64,000 nucleotides of DNA from Asterella californica (GCA_036924285.1 JAYKYS010000001.1:7527501-7591500), one strand, 5' to 3'; shown: positions 46,845 through 59,570, counted from the stretch's first letter. Program-made: numbers and translations. Notes: generated by a model not told the origin, from the letters alone.

Positions 46845-47102
46845 TGTTGGAAATGGATTGCTAGTAGAATAGGCTAAGGTAAAACTCTAAGTCACGACAT
46901 AAGGACAGTATGAGAGTGTGAGAGAGCTCCTCAAGAGAGTGTAAGCAAAATCAAATAAATGAATACTCAATAATGTACAATGGCCTTGGGCCTGAATAAT
47001 ATACCTTGGGTCTTGGCCTTGGTGACCTTACGAAAGGTCACCATCCAATAGCCTGAACTGCTTACTGTAAAAGGAGTATTCACACTATATGGTATTCTAA
47101 CA
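46845..47102 (-). repeat. Copia-1 5' LTR
   Basis: 258-bp partner of 40713-40970. Confidence 0.92.
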
Positions 47103-47109
47103 TACTACA

Positions 47110-47700
47110 CCTTATATTTACTTAGAAATAACAGAACACAAACGCTCTTCGCTCACGAAAGTGCCGATGTCATGAAGATCTGAAAAGCTCTCCGAAAAAT
47201 AACAAGGCCATCCTCGCTCGCTGCACGGACGCGCAGAAACATGAGATAAACATATGTTTGATCTACTCGGATATTGTCTCGTAGGTACACTGGCAACTAC
47301 ATTTAGTGTAATAATTTGAATAGTGTTACTCCAGTCAGTCCAGTCATAGTCTGTTATATATAGATTTATAGTAAAAATAAATATTCTATTAGATATTTAT
47401 TAGTATCAGATGATGAATCAATGTTCCACACTATCTTGTGACAACAATGATATATAATGATAAGCGTGGTTTAGTTTAGGAGACCGCATCCATGTTCAAA
47501 TTCATACTTTCTTGCAATCAGTCGACAATATTGAGTTACTCGTTATGTACTCTTGCTTGTGAGATATCAATTGTATCTCCAATAGTTGTTCTTTTTGATC
47601 GTGCGATGAGAAATATTGCAACGAGGTAACAGATTGAAGTAGATGAGAATACAGAGACCCATATCTTAAGCGCGCCGGAAGAAGAATTAGAGAGCACACC
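47110..47700. other. No gene; contains candidate left end of the pogo element
   Basis: 47295-47311 (AACTACATTTAGTGTAA) is a candidate terminal inverted repeat, see 50168-50184. Nothing else seen. Confidence 0.3.
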
Positions 47701-47705
47701 AGAGG

Positions 47706-49268
47706 TTGAATCGCTCCTTCCTTGTTTCACAGGAAAACGTTCAGTCCAGAATATCAGTACTTGACAGCAATGCTCAAACTGTGTATCATGGATGGTCGAA
47801 GAGGTGGGCAGAAATGGTGACGAGAATAAAATATGCAGTTGTGCAGTTAGACAATTTCCGCATCGATTTCGTCAACAATCCATTGCTGCAAATTCGGTTA
47901 AGGCTAATCGCTGGTGGAAAGCTCGTGAAGAGGCCACAGGAAAGAAGTCTTACTGTTCTGTTTCTAATCGACATACCGGTCTTAGAAAGCGTGTAATGCT
48001 CAAAGCGGACCTGGGGAGAAGAAGGAAACGTGCACCTTGGCTGCAGTGGCTGTACCCAATCGTTTGTGAAGAGTTTTCTCCTTTGAGAGCTGCTGGTCTC
48101 AAGTTCAGCCCCTCAGTACTCTTAGCCGTCGCTAAGAATGCACTCATCTCGAATCCTTATGTTGAATTTACCGCTAATACTGTACTTCCAAGTGATAACA
48201 AGCCTCTAATTGAGAAGGTTACTCAACGTTGGATACAAGCTTTCAGGAACATTATAACATAGTTCATCATACTCAAACGGGAAAGTTGCAGGTCTCGCCT
48301 GTCAAACAGAAAGCGATCCAGAAAGCGGTTGCGACTCTTATGGGGATGCTATGTGGACAATTTATTAGCGGAAAGCTGGACTAAAACCTCCAAGAAAAGT
48401 TAGAAAATATGGATGAGTCTCATTTCATAATCAACATGGACAATGGACGTACACTTGGATTTGCAGGAGATGAGCAAGTTAAATACGCTGACGTTGTGAC
48501 GAGATCGTTGGACATGGCGATGGTGACAGTTACAGTAACCTCCGGTCACTTTTACCTGTCACCTACAGCAAAGATTTCGCCACCGTTCATGAGTTTTGAG
48601 AATGAAAACTGCTCATATCTTATTCGAGGTGTTCCTGATACCGTTCCAGGAGTATCTTATCGTACTACACTGAAGAGTTTTATGACTAGTAAGTGTCTTG
48701 CTCAATACTTCAATGAGCGACGAGCCAACTGCACAGATTTGCATGAGAGAACAAGTTCAGTGGATTGATAATTATCCTGGACACAATGTTACAACCTGCA
48801 GCAGAAGAAGCACTGCAGCGAATCAAGACGGAGTTACGTATGTTTCCACCTAGTGCTACACATTTAGTCCAGCCATGTGATTCTTTTGTAATCAGTAAGA
48901 TTAAAGATGCATGGACACGTTGTTGGGAACTCAAAAAGATTGAGCTTATAAAAAATGGAGAGTGGTAGGATGATGATCGACACGGGACATTAGGCATGCT
49001 GAAAAATCCAGGTAAAAGTTTCTTTCTGCAGTTGGCAGCTGATTCTGTAAGAGATGTTAATGCCTTACGAGATAAGGACGGTCTTTCTTACGCTCGTAAA
49101 GCTATGATCATGACTGGTTTGTCCAAGAATACAAATGGACATTGGGAGATTAGTATGCTGACGATTGACTTACAGAATATTATACACACGTTTAGACATG
49201 AATTTGACTTGGCTAGAGACAAAGATCTTATCATTTCAGATCCACAGTATTCAGTACCACGCATTTAG
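47706..49268 (+). pseudogene. Pogo/Tigger-like DDE_1 transposase, broken
   Basis: The N-terminal part (47792-48262) has RRKRAPWLQWLYPIVCEEF and LKFSPSVLLAVAKNAL, the DNA-binding region. The catalytic part starts at 48409: ESHFIINMDNGRTLGF (first D), PIRGVPD-like IRGVPDTVPGVSYRTTLK, then DNYPGHN at about 48768 (second D), then THLVQPCDSFVISKIKDAW at about 48859-48915 (third D, roughly 36 residues later). Frames change near 48265-48400, at 48765 (a 4-bp GATT-type duplication) and at 48966-48968 (TAG), then WEISMLTIDLQNIIHTFRHEF ends at 49268. DDE_1 proteins of this type are very common in oomycetes and fungi. Confidence 0.8.
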
Positions 49269-49447
49269 TAGAGAAAGTGACAAATGAAATTTTCTGTTTC
49301 ATATTTTTCAACTTCAGTATGAGTAACACAGTTTACTGCATCGTTTATTAAACATATTCATACATGCAGATCCATCATCTGTGGAACTTCTACTCCTTTG
49401 GCTACATATTATTAGTATCTTGCGCTGCGCTGACATAATGAATTCAG

Positions 49448-49918
49448 CTACACGTTGTCTGTATCTCGCGTAATGACTTCAGAGCTTATTTTCACTTCTG
49501 ATCCAGTCGAGAGGTCAGCTTGTTTGCGAGAGATTTTTTCAGCATTTCTTGTAAGTTGAAGAGAGTTGATCCCAGTATGCTTTGTGAGGTCTCTTTTCTG
49601 CTTTCTTGGTCCGTTGAGGAGAAACAAAGCACAACCCGTCTTCATGTCATCCGTGAGATACCGAACAAGCCATTCGTAACGGATAAATGTCACATGTTTC
49701 TTGAGTCGAATATGATTTCCAAATCGTTTCATGACAAACTTCAAATCCATAGCAAAAACATGAGTAACTGAGCTGTTAACGTGTTGCAAGCGGATCCCAC
49801 CCTGTTGTCTAAACTTGTACTCCCATATCTCCAACCGTTGTGCAAAGACACCATCTTCAAGAAATACTGCGACAACTCCAGAGAATATCAATGAAGCTGG
49901 AGTAGACAAGATTCTTTC
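49448..49918 (-). pseudogene. Orphan BRCT exon, DNA polymerase lambda-like
   Basis: On the minus strand a 150-codon frame reads IFSGVVAVFLEDGVFAQRLE, IWEYKFRQQGG, SSVTHVFAMDLKFVMKRFG and FIRYEWLVRYLTDDMKTG. This is a BRCT domain with the features of plant DNA polymerase lambda: the FLEDGV.AQRL..W opening, THV.AM and the closing W. A plausible splice acceptor (GACGTAG) precedes GAAAGAATC at 49918. No polymerase domains are found nearby, so it is a captured or duplicated exon, or a gene start whose remainder was lost. The frame is intact, so loss may be recent. Confidence 0.6.
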
Positions 49919-49929
49919 CTACGTCTGTC

Positions 49930-51430
49930 ACTGAGAACTAATACTATAGTTGAAACAAATTAAACATCAAAATCTCCAAAACCTCATACCTGTGATGACT
50001 GTGTACTTCTTAGGTTCAATGGTCGCAGCCAAAAAATGCACACTTTTGGTATGAGTTACACTAAATGTAAACATTGTACAATTAGTGTTTACCTTTAAGA
50101 GTAATAGTATTACTAACAGTAATACGTGTGCAAGTGGATTCTTGGAAGCTTAATGAAATAGTGATTGTAACACTAAATATAGTTCCCTGTGTAGATGGCT
50201 ACCTCATGCTCTGAATTGCCAACTTGACTTTACAACTCGTCCAAGTCATCTTAACTGTCATTGTGTTAGTTTTAACCCGCTATACCCGGTCATGGGACAG
50301 ACCAAGTAATGATGGGAAACTCAAGGGCCCGACCAAGTGAAAAATTAGGTAAGAGAATTAAAATAATTGATCAAGAACATGCTAAATAATAATAAACTGC
50401 GTTACACTTCTTCATGATAACGGAACGAGCTACGACCATCACGTGGTCGATTCATCTGATCGACTGTTCATTAATTCAAATTAATATTAGACGTCTAGTT
50501 TTTAATTCTAAACATTCTAGTGATATGCTCGGGGTTCACTAGATAATTTAAAATAAAATAAAATAAGGTGCAAATAAAATAGGGTATTTTTCTTTAATTT
50601 CAAAATCGATTTTTTTCAAAATTTATTTTCCATAGTATATTTTGTATCTTTTTTAAAATAATGAAAGATTCTACAAATTCAAAAGTTAGATTTTTATTTA
50701 GAGCTATATTCTTAATTGAAAAACAGAATATAGTGTTTTATTTATGAATTCATTCGCAATCGAGGTGATATGATATATATATAACTCATAATATTATATT
50801 AGTTCTAATCAAGATATCAAAAATCTGGATAATAGATAAAAGTAATAAAAAATTCGATCCAAATAGGTTGATTCATTAAATTAAATACTACTAGTCTAGG
50901 AGAACAACTTCACGTAACATCTGGATCCGGAATTATAATAGTCTTCATAGTGGGAATATTAATAGACTTGAATCAAGATATACTTAGTTAAAGATAAAGT
51001 ACCATTTGAGATATAAGGTATAATCAAAATCTATATAGCTGAGGAATATACTACAATGAGGATGATAAACTCGTTCTCAGAAACCATACTCTTCTAACAT
51101 CTGCAGTTTACAGAAGAATTTTATTCTAAACTGAAATTTATCAGGACTTTTGCTTTGCTTTCTTGCTTTCTTTTGCTTTCTGCCTTAAGCTGAAAGAGAG
51201 AAGTTTCTCGTTTCTAAAACATTTCCGGGTTTTCTTGTTATTATTTTCTGGGTAATTGGAAAGTGTTTCAAAAGCAAGAATCTTCCAGAATCCTATCATT
51301 CTGGGAATTGCTTACGCGCCTAAGTACTAGATTATATCCCATAATTTTAGTGGTGAGATGACAAAATATAATCTCACGAATGAGTTTACGAGAGGGGATG
51401 AAGGAAAGACATAATTTCATGAAAAGATGG
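49930..51430. other. AT-rich, no gene recognised
   Basis: Includes the candidate right end of the pogo element (TAACACTAAATATAGTT, 50168-50184; a second inverted match TTACACTAAATGTA is at 50056-50069). 50470-51010 is very AT-rich and might be organelle-derived, but I cannot match it. Confidence 0.35.
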
Positions 51431-51439
51431 CCAAACTCA

Positions 51440-52096
51440 TGATTTGTATTTTTCTTGTCGCGGATGAATATTTTTCTTTTTGTCTGGATTTCCTACCGGT
51501 TCTTGTCTTTAGATGATTACACAGAAATTTGACCGATAATGAACATTCAAAATAAATCCCATAAAATGAGAAAAATCACAGTATTAACGAGACTTTCATT
51601 CACTGAATGGAATGTATATATAGAACCTAAACCCGATAAAGAGAAATAGAATGCATTTTCATAATTGGCACAATTAAAAACTTCTTTCACTCTGGACGAT
51701 CAAAAGCAGCGCTAATAATATAGAGACAGGCAGATTTCACATGTGCTCTCGGAAATTAATTAACACAAAAAACGTTAACTTAAAGAGCAAGAATTCGAGA
51801 AAATCTTTCTTCACTGCCTGGATATATATGAAAGAGAAAAAAAGGCTCTTTAATAAACGACTCAGGGTGAGTTAGATGTCACGACGACATGGCTGTTTAA
51901 TTTAACCTTACCTAAGGAACGAGACAGACCCTAAAACAGCAACCGGGGTCTCTCGGTTTAGAATGGGTTAACCCTAAACCAGTATTTGCTTAGAATGTAT
52001 CCTAACTCCGAGGCGACCCAACCTAGGGATCGCCTGACCCCTAGGGGATCACGTGCTAGAGGGGATCGAGCACGTTAGATTTCACCATACGGGAAT
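51440..52096. repeat. 3' flank of SCPL gene, duplicated
   Basis: Diverged but colinear with 30490-30754 (for example GACCGATAATGAACATTC against GACCGAAGGTGAACATTC, then GTATTTGCTTAGAATGTATC in both). This shows that the duplication giving copy C included the downstream region. Confidence 0.6.
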
Positions 52097-55000
52097 TTAA
52101 TAAATTGACAATGGGAGACCTTTTCCTTCCAAAAATGACTTGAAGAGCTGAAGACCGCGTACAGGCTGGTCCGTAGGGACCATATGACCTGACGCTTTCA
52201 CCGTTGCATAAAGCAGGCTTGTATTGAAGCTCACTGTCCAGCCTGCAATCTGCTTGCCAACCAACCGTCGGTTCAGTCACGTACTACCATGACCATCACC
52301 ATAAGCATTCAACTTATAGATCATTAACTTTTCCGTGAGGAAAGCTAGCTATAGTTAGAGAGAAATCAAAATCAGAAGCTCATGACATAATACTCCAGAT
52401 TTCCATTCAAAACACGGACTTCTAGCTACCATTGGTCTACTGCACGAGTTGATGTGAAATGATGAACATTGCTCGGGACGTGAAATGTAACAGAGCTCTT
52501 AATTCATCGTTGCACTTGAGGTCTCCGGATCCATGGCTTCTTTTCATGTCCTGAAAGAGCAAAATATAGTAAAGCAGGAGGGTCTTACCTGGTTGTCAGT
52601 CCACCAAGTTTGGTGCGGGGAAGTAATGTTCCAACCCAACTCCTTCGCAAAGTCATTGACTACAGTTCGAGTTGCGGTCATCGGGACGACATCGTCTTGA
52701 TCTCCACTGGTTGTCGAGAGTGTGAACAAAATCAGTGCATTGTGATACAAAGGGATAAAATCGTTTCGCTTAGACGAGCGAACTACAATACTCTGCTCAC
52801 GGGACAGTGAGATTTAACATGTTTTGGCGAGGTTTGTTTAGCAGAGGCCGGCGCTACTCAGAGGCTCGTGACTTTAGCTCTTTCACTATACAGTAGGTAC
52901 ACTAGCATTCCTCAAGTTCTACAGTAATTTGTTAAGGAATTTCCTCAGTTAGTAGGATGATGTAGGACAACTTAAGCAGTGATTAGCATGATCCTTGGAG
53001 AGTCAAGACTCTTTTCCATCAGTTCACACACATGAACTACCGTACTAGAATAACAGAGAAGGAGCAGCAGCGTCGTACCTGTAGATCCAAACCCGCACAT
53101 CGTTTTCGAGCAGGTATTTGAGAACGGGCTGCATTTTGTCCGTCGAGACAGTGTAGTTTATATTGACACTGCACACCCGAACGTATAGCATATATCCGCG
53201 TCTGAAATGACTTGGTGCTAATTCCAGGAGGCAAAAGAAGTTTTACTTTACCTATCGTACAGTGTACTCGTTATGAAGAACAAGAGTGTGATAATTAAAG
53301 TGAAGATCGGGTTCGGTCGATCCTTCTCAGGACTGCATTGTTCATCATGTTAATACATGTACTACTAAATAACTGCACCAGAGTGTAGTTTGATTTCTAA
53401 GGAGCTTTTCTTGTCCGCCGAACTTACCGCCGACGCACGTACCGCAAGCCCAACTACGAAGGTACTGCTATGGCTGTAAACGTTAACATGTGCGGTGGGT
53501 TATTGTGAATTCCGGCTGAAAGCCCCCGATCAACGAACTTTGTAGTACATCCGTCAAACCTGATACACTGTTAGCTTCTGTATTATAGCTAAGACTCTTA
53601 AATATGCTAGAGCGCAGCAGATCAGCTTACCCATCACAGTAGTCCCAAGGTCGGGATGCATTTACAAGACGTGCATGAAGGGCCGTTTGAACATCCTTCC
53701 TGTTAAAGTAGGGAATAATGTTGTTGAAGTCGCAAGGATCTGCAACTTGAAACTTCGTAGAACTGCTAAACAGAGTCTGCCGCTGCGATACCAGATAATC
53801 CCAATAATTCAACCGTTTTTATCAGCACTACTTGAAACACGACGTATCGAGGGATAAAACAGAAAACATACCCATTCAATGGAGTATATAGAAACTGTTA
53901 GGGGAATTGGAACATCCGTTTATCTCACAAATAGAAGTACGCTGCCGCTCTATCTAAGAGGACCAAAATCAAGCTTGAACATACAAGCTTTACTGGAAGT
54001 GTACGTCCAACCACTGAACTTCGAAGGAGGGATACCTTCCTCGCTGATGATTTGATATCTATTTTCGGAAAATGAAAACGGCGCACAAGTTCTGAGTTGT
54101 AAGGGAAAAAGCTTAAGACAGCCGTCTTCAGCGGTCTTTGAGTCAGAGTACCTTGAAATTTTGTAGGAGACTCCTTTGCTGTTGAGCCAAGTCGGCTGTA
54201 CATATGTCACTTATAACGTTGTAAAGGTTAACAGGCCCGCTCTCGTTGACGAAGGCAGTCGTCAAAACATCAATGCAAGCCTGGGTCGGATATCCACTGT
54301 CTACATCATCAATCCCCTTACACTCGATAAAAAAGGCAGAAGCCGTTTCTTGGGATATCACCCCATGCGTCCAAAGAAAGATTATGTTGGCTCCGTATCC
54401 TGCGTCCACTAGGATATCTATAGTGGGGTTCCCCATCTGACACCGCAGTCACAAACACACGATTAATAGACTTGTTGGAAGTTCGTATATCAAGCAAAAA
54501 CTGTGAAACCGAGAAAAGATTTATCCGCTGTTAGTTACCATCATCCGATTCAAATTCTGGATTTCTTAGGCTTTAATTTACCATGACTCCTTTCAACTGC
54601 AAGGCAGAAGTGGCCTTGTTCTGGACCAGCAGAGCTGCCAGCATTGGAATATAGTGCCCTGCACAGAGTTGCGTTCATGATCAAGATCTTGCTGAAATTG
54701 CCGTTGCTTACATCACTTGGACCAAAGGCATCACTCCTTGTATCTTCTACGGAGAAGTCCCCAGTCGTGTAGATATAGCTCGTGACTAAGTAGACTGTCC
54801 CGGGTAAGTGTTTGTATTACAGTTCTTGAACAGTGAACTTTATAATACTGCAACAGGTCTTGCTCATGATAACACGCTCAACTATGTGCTAATTCAAAAG
54901 ACTTAGTCCCCTTCCGAGCAACAGTGGAAAAGACCTGAGCTCACATTGACAATGTGGTGTTTGATTCTCGTAAGGATTTGACATTAAAAGCAGATCTATC

Positions 55001-56351
55001 ATGGTAGTTGTCCAGGAGGAGGTCAGTGCAAGTGCTCTAAAAGACCAGTAAAGAACGAACGACTGCAAGCACGAACAACTAGCAAAGTGCTCTGGAAACT
55101 AACGTACCTGCGTAGCTCTCCCCAGTGAGGAAGAAACTCCGGTCTTTGTATTCAGGAAACTTCTGTACCCATCCTTGGAGGAACTTGAAAGAATCTAGCG
55201 CTGTATTTTTCATAAACATTAGAAGACTGACTCAGTTGCAAGAGTTGACACTCAAAGATCTGTTCCGGTCAGTAGTTTATGAGCTAAAAACAGATGTGCA
55301 TGAACAGCGCAATCTGCAGCAGTATAGGTACGTAATCTGTCAGATTGTCACCTCTAATAATGTTGCCAATTACACTCGACGTTAATTATCGACAACAATC
55401 AACGTCCACGGAATGATACAAAAATGATGCAGCAAAGCTCACCTGTTCTCTCGTCGTTGACGTCGTAATCGGATGTAGTGTTGGAATAAGAAAAGCCAAC
55501 TCCAGCCGGGGATTCCACATAGAGCATGTTCGACTCTTAAGTTTCACCACAAACAGACGAACTATTTTAGATTACGATATCTATACACTCTAATTATACC
55601 CGCTAATTGGAGAGTAGTCAGAAGATTCTTCATCCTGAATTGTCGAGAAGTGGACCACTCTTGTTCAGCGTCTAGAAAGTGCTGGGAAATCATGTAAGTT
55701 GATAGAAAGGAGGTGAGAGATACGCTGGTCTCGAGCTCCTCACCTTGGTTCCAAGAATATGGATTGATCACTGGACCTTTTTGCATGTTGAAAGGGCCAG
55801 TTTCGGTGAACGCCCCAATTCCAACACTGGAGCAGCCTGGACCTGTGAGACCAAGGAACAGAAAAAGAGTCCACGGGATTGAAGGACTGTCGAAGATGTT
55901 GGCAATGTAGCTGTGCAGATAGGTTCAACAGTAGTAACCTCGAGCAGCAGGAAGGGACTAAATTCCTGCAAGTGAGGGCAATCGACAGGTCCTGGAGGAA
56001 CACCAATATGTGCTCGAATTTACTAAGTCCGTACTCAATGAAGATATGATTCTGACTTCGTGGTAGTCACTTATTAAACTCCAGAACGTGCATGCCGTGC
56101 TTACCTCCGTTAAGCCACATCGTGAGAGGTTTGTTCTGAGAGTTGTTCTGGGCCTCCACGAAATAGTAAAAGAGAGCGCGACCATTTTCCTCATCCACTG
56201 TGACGTATCCTGCGTAGATCTTGGAGTTCAAAGCGTTTACTCCAGGCAGCTCAGTGACAAGGTCGTCCTCTTTTGAACTAGCAGCCACCGATGCAATCAC
56301 TGCCAGCAGTATGAGTATCGACCCCTGAACCTTCAAAGTGGTGGAATCCAT
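52097..56351 (-). CDS. Serine carboxypeptidase-like protein (SCPL), complete 10-exon gene
   Basis: My exon model: 56351-56105, 55842-55744, 55535-55443, 55200-55108, 54658-54582, 54436-54152, 53782-53631, 53168-53079, 52706-52589, 52249-52097. All introns are GT-AG, phases agree, total 1407 nt, 468 aa, usual for this S10 family. The N-terminus is a hydrophobic secretory signal ([18 protein letters not shown]). Recognised: LNGGPGCSS oxyanion region at the exon 1/2 junction, [16 protein letters not shown] (exon 3), LTGESYAG with nucleophile Ser175 (exon 4), GHYIPML (exon 5), SGDQDDVVP Asp loop (exons 8/9), SGHMVP with His440 (exon 10). The exon 7 start could be 53782 or 53776. It should act in the vacuole or secretory path as a peptidase or, as some plant SCPLs do, an acyltransferase; the sequence does not decide this. 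Confidence 0.88.
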
Positions 56352-57390
56352 CCTTGGCGATCGAGAGTTTGAAGAAGACGTTACTATATCAACCAGAATG
56401 TACCCAGCAGCCTGTAGTTCTGTTTACTGAACTTCTGGAAACTCGTTCGAGTCTGACAGTATATAGCTAGTAGATGTTTCGCTGGGCATGATGCGATGTC
56501 AAGCGTGTCCTCGTCAGAATAAAAGACAGTGTAAGTGGAGTTCTGTTGTGTTTAGCTCCATTATCTGTTTCTGTTTTGTGGGTTCTGAGCAGTGCCCGTG
56601 TGTACCGTTTATATGGAGGGCTGTTTCCAGCGTTGTAGATATCGAAACGCGTTTCGAAGGTTTCATCCTCTAGGCCATCTTCATCCATACCTTGTACTTG
56701 TCACCCATAAACTGGGGTAACGTTTGAGCTCTAGCTGGTCCTCCAGGGATCCGGACAGTAGTAACTTGTCTCTTGATAGAGATGGCGGATGAGCTATATT
56801 TAGCTCACTGTGCGATCTGGTGTAATATATCCACCAGATTACTTTGTATGCTAAACGTCAGAATTTCCTTCATCGCAGAAATTATTTTGTCTACCGTAAC
56901 AAGATCATCTTTTCAGTTAATTTCAAGCACACATTATTCTATATCATCTGTTTCAGCTAATTTCAAGCACACATTATTCTCTAGTTCAATCCGTTCCTAG
57001 CGGAATGTGCCTATCGGACGTATACAGCCGTTTGCTTAGTAACACAAGGACTATCCAGCAGTTCATCAAGATTCTCCTCGGTTCTGCGTAGCACACAATC
57101 TCACTCTCGGTTCTGCTTGTCCGTGTGCAGTAAAAGATGCAGTTCAGTTTGGGGCTAGCCATTGCATTGTATCCTCATTTTCCTCGTGAGCTTCACTCCG
57201 CCCGCAGCGAGGCCATGTACGATATCCCTGAATTGCTACAAGGACAGAGTGGAGTGACTGCTATTTGTGGAAACAATGTACGAGGTGAGCTTTTGAAAAT
57301 CCAAATTTGAAACAAGTCGTCTGAATGGGTTTCAAAGCAGCCGCTAGGAAAGCTGTCGTCTAGGGATTAGTGTTTTCAATGTTTTTTGGG
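56352..57390. other. Upstream region of SCPL gene
   Basis: Presumed promoter side of the minus-strand SCPL gene. ATTTCAAGCACACATTATTC occurs twice (56920 and 56960). A 57-codon frame at 57137-57310 (MQFSLGLAIALYPHF...) has a candidate splice donor at its end but no recognisable product. Confidence 0.35.
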
Positions 57391-57399
57391 TTAGAGAAG

Positions 57400-57575
57400 G
57401 AGCGACGGTATACTGATGAGAACTTTAGATAGGGAACACAGGAGGGCCCACAGATCCGGCACAATCCCAAAAGGAGCAGAGGGGAACCTCCTTCAAAGAT
57501 GCCCTTGCGATTAGTGTAGTCTCTAGCTAACGTAGTCATTCCTTGCATATTCACCTCAAATATGCAAGGGTTTAA
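57400..57575. repeat. Dispersed repeat R1, copy 2
   Basis: Nearly identical to 31840-32020. In both places it lies near an SCPL copy. Confidence 0.7.
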
Positions 57576-57587
57576 TTTCCAAGCAAT

Positions 57588-57790
57588 AGGCGGCGAAAGC
57601 TGCTGAGGTAAACTCCCCGTCATTGTAGGACCTGAGAGTCTTTAACCGCTTGCCGGTTTGTCGCTGGCATAGCGATGAAATTCTTTGAAACCAGTAAAGC
57701 AATCACTCTTATAGTGGAAGAGGCGGACAACAGTGTACGATGAATGTCAAGAAATATTCTTACCCTGAGAATGTGCCAGGTGAGAATGGC
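57588..57790 (-). pseudogene. Copia integrase scrap
   Basis: Aligns to Copia-1 integrase 43540-43750, for example AGCAATCACTCTTATAGTGGAAGAGGCG against AACAATCACTCTTATAGTAGAGGAGACG. Too short and broken to code. Confidence 0.6.
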
Positions 57791-57799
57791 CACATTTCA

Positions 57800-59570
57800 T
57801 CCCAAGATACTTCTGTTTAAATTCTCACTGTTATCAGTTCTAACAGGATTATACTATTATCAGTTCTCATGTGCTGTTAGAACTATCCTATTATCAATTC
57901 TCATATGCTGTTAGAAATGATCCTAGAGAGAGATATGCCTTCCCAGAAATACATTTAACTGAAAACGAGGCGTAGATGATTGTTGCATAATCTAGTGGAA
58001 GATCTAGCTCACCCACCATCTCTGGCAAGAGACAAGGTACTTTTGTCCCGGGCCTTGGAAGGAAAACTAGCGCTGAAACTTTACCTTAGTTTTTCGGTGA
58101 CAGCTACAGGGTATCGATGGAACATGTTTTCCAACCAAACTTAACAAAGGAACATCGTACCGATGCCTAGGAATCAATCTTGGGGCGGAGGACGAAAGTA
58201 TTAAAACAAATCTTCTTAAGGCCGTGACTGGACTCAAAGCCATGCAAAGCATCGCCGCACGATGACGAGGACGGACTGACCTGTGGGCTTGAAATTACAT
58301 CATCAAGACATTTGGCAGTCCGTGGGCTTCAAAATTCAGCTCTAGCTCGTACAGCTTGTCGACAAACTCAAATACTTTTTATTACAAATAGTAGTCGCTC
58401 CAGTCAGGTCCTTGTATCAAGTCGGTAATCAAAATGAAGCTGGTATCGATCGTCCATCACCTCGTTGGGGTCGGAAGAGACGCAGCCGAGGAAAAGTTAA
58501 GATACGATGCGACGTTAACGCCAGCACCCCAAGGCGAGTTGCTTGGCGGGATGTCAATCTGTTTGCAATCAAGGGACTCGAGAAGAGCCATTACGACGGC
58601 TCAGTATCTCAGATATACAAACCGATCATAAAATCCCAAAGAGATAAGAAGAAAGCATCAAATTCTGATGGATCAAATCCGTGTACGATTTTCCAGTCCC
58701 TTGAACCCCCTCGGATCTAGCGCCTGAAGTTGGCGGTACGTCCAAAGCGGCATATTTGACTGTTGCCAAGCACTCGCGAGACTGGATCCTAGTAAGTAGA
58801 ACCGAGCAGCTGTAATGAACTGCTGATCACGTGGAGAGAGATATGTCTGCTCGGAAATTAACTGAAACAGGTGATGTTCCATAATTTGGTGAAAGATTGC
58901 TCACGGGGGGTATCTGGCACGAGACAAGGTACGTCTGTCCGGGGCCTTGGAAGAAAAACTAGCGCTGAATTAATTCTTTTTCTCTTCTCGCAACGTTTCC
59001 TTAGTTTGTCGGTGGCACCTACAAGGGTATCGATGGAGATGGCCTAACCGAAGCTAGGAAACGCGTTTCCAGAACTAGTACGATGAAAACAGGCCTTCAG
59101 TGACATATAAATAGAAGGCACACAGTGACGGGCAAATATCAGTTGTTTCCAAACAGAAACTTCCAGATCATGGAGTTACTAAAAATCAGTCCACTGATAC
59201 AGTCTCTTGTTCTGGTAAGGCATCCGCTCGGTCCCCTTTTGAGTATACGTACGTACCCTGCAGTGCCGAGTAGTATAGCTCAGCAACTTCCTGCCTTTCA
59301 TGAAGTAAGCACCAGCTGCTGCAAACTGATCAGGAATATTGCGGTCGAAGGTATTCTAGACCATCCGAACCTGACGAGCTGCTCAAACTCGAGCTCGAAC
59401 CAGCAGTACTCGAACTGTGACGGCGAGACACGCCAGAAATAGTAGGAGCTGGGCAGTGAAACATCTAATATAGTCAAGCTCGAACGAGTTACGAGAAGTG
59501 GCTCCGGTCAACCGAATTACAGGCTAGTGGGTATAGTCCTGTTGATAGTAAGTGAGCAGATTCTCGAGCT
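57800..59570. repeat. Repeat-derived intergenic region incl. R2 copies 2 and 3
   Basis: R2 occurs at 58010-58150 and 58905-59060 (CTCTGGCAAGAGACAAGGTA ... GGGCCTTGGAAG ... AAACTAGCGCTGAA). TGTTAGAAC/TTATCAGTTCTCAT motifs recur at 57850-57915. A 102-codon frame at 58412-58720 is not recognisable. The last few hundred bases are the presumed former promoter of SCPL copy B. Confidence 0.45.

Larger units (their letters stand above)
40713..47102 (-). mobile_element. Copia-1: Ty1/copia retrotransposon with GC-rich insert
   Basis: Two 258-bp LTRs (40713-40970 and 46845-47102), minus-strand TGTTAGAATACC ... TTTCCAACA, with about ten differences between them, hence older than Gypsy-1. Flanks are GACTA on the left and TACTA on the right, an imperfect duplication. 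The primer site TGGTATGAGAGC, directly inside the 5' LTR at 46844, is one base from the usual initiator-Met type. Internal order on the minus strand is gag, protease, GC-rich linker, integrase, reverse transcriptase, RNase H. Several frameshifts and at least one stop make it defective. Confidence 0.92.

Noticed and set aside
51955..51985. Telomere-like CCCTAAA repeats
   Set aside because: Only isolated single units (such as AACCCTAAACC), no tandem array.
53925..54151. Possible extra SCPL exon between exons 6 and 7
   Set aside because: Joining 54152 directly to 53782 keeps phase 0 and gives the expected 468-aa length; no conserved S10 segment is missing.
54176..54440. Plus-strand frames over the SCPL gene
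   Set aside because: Shadows of SCPL exon 6 on the other strand.
57137..57310. 57-codon frame with a signal-like start and GT at the end
   Set aside because: No recognisable domain, no second exon; kept only as a note in the intergenic entry.
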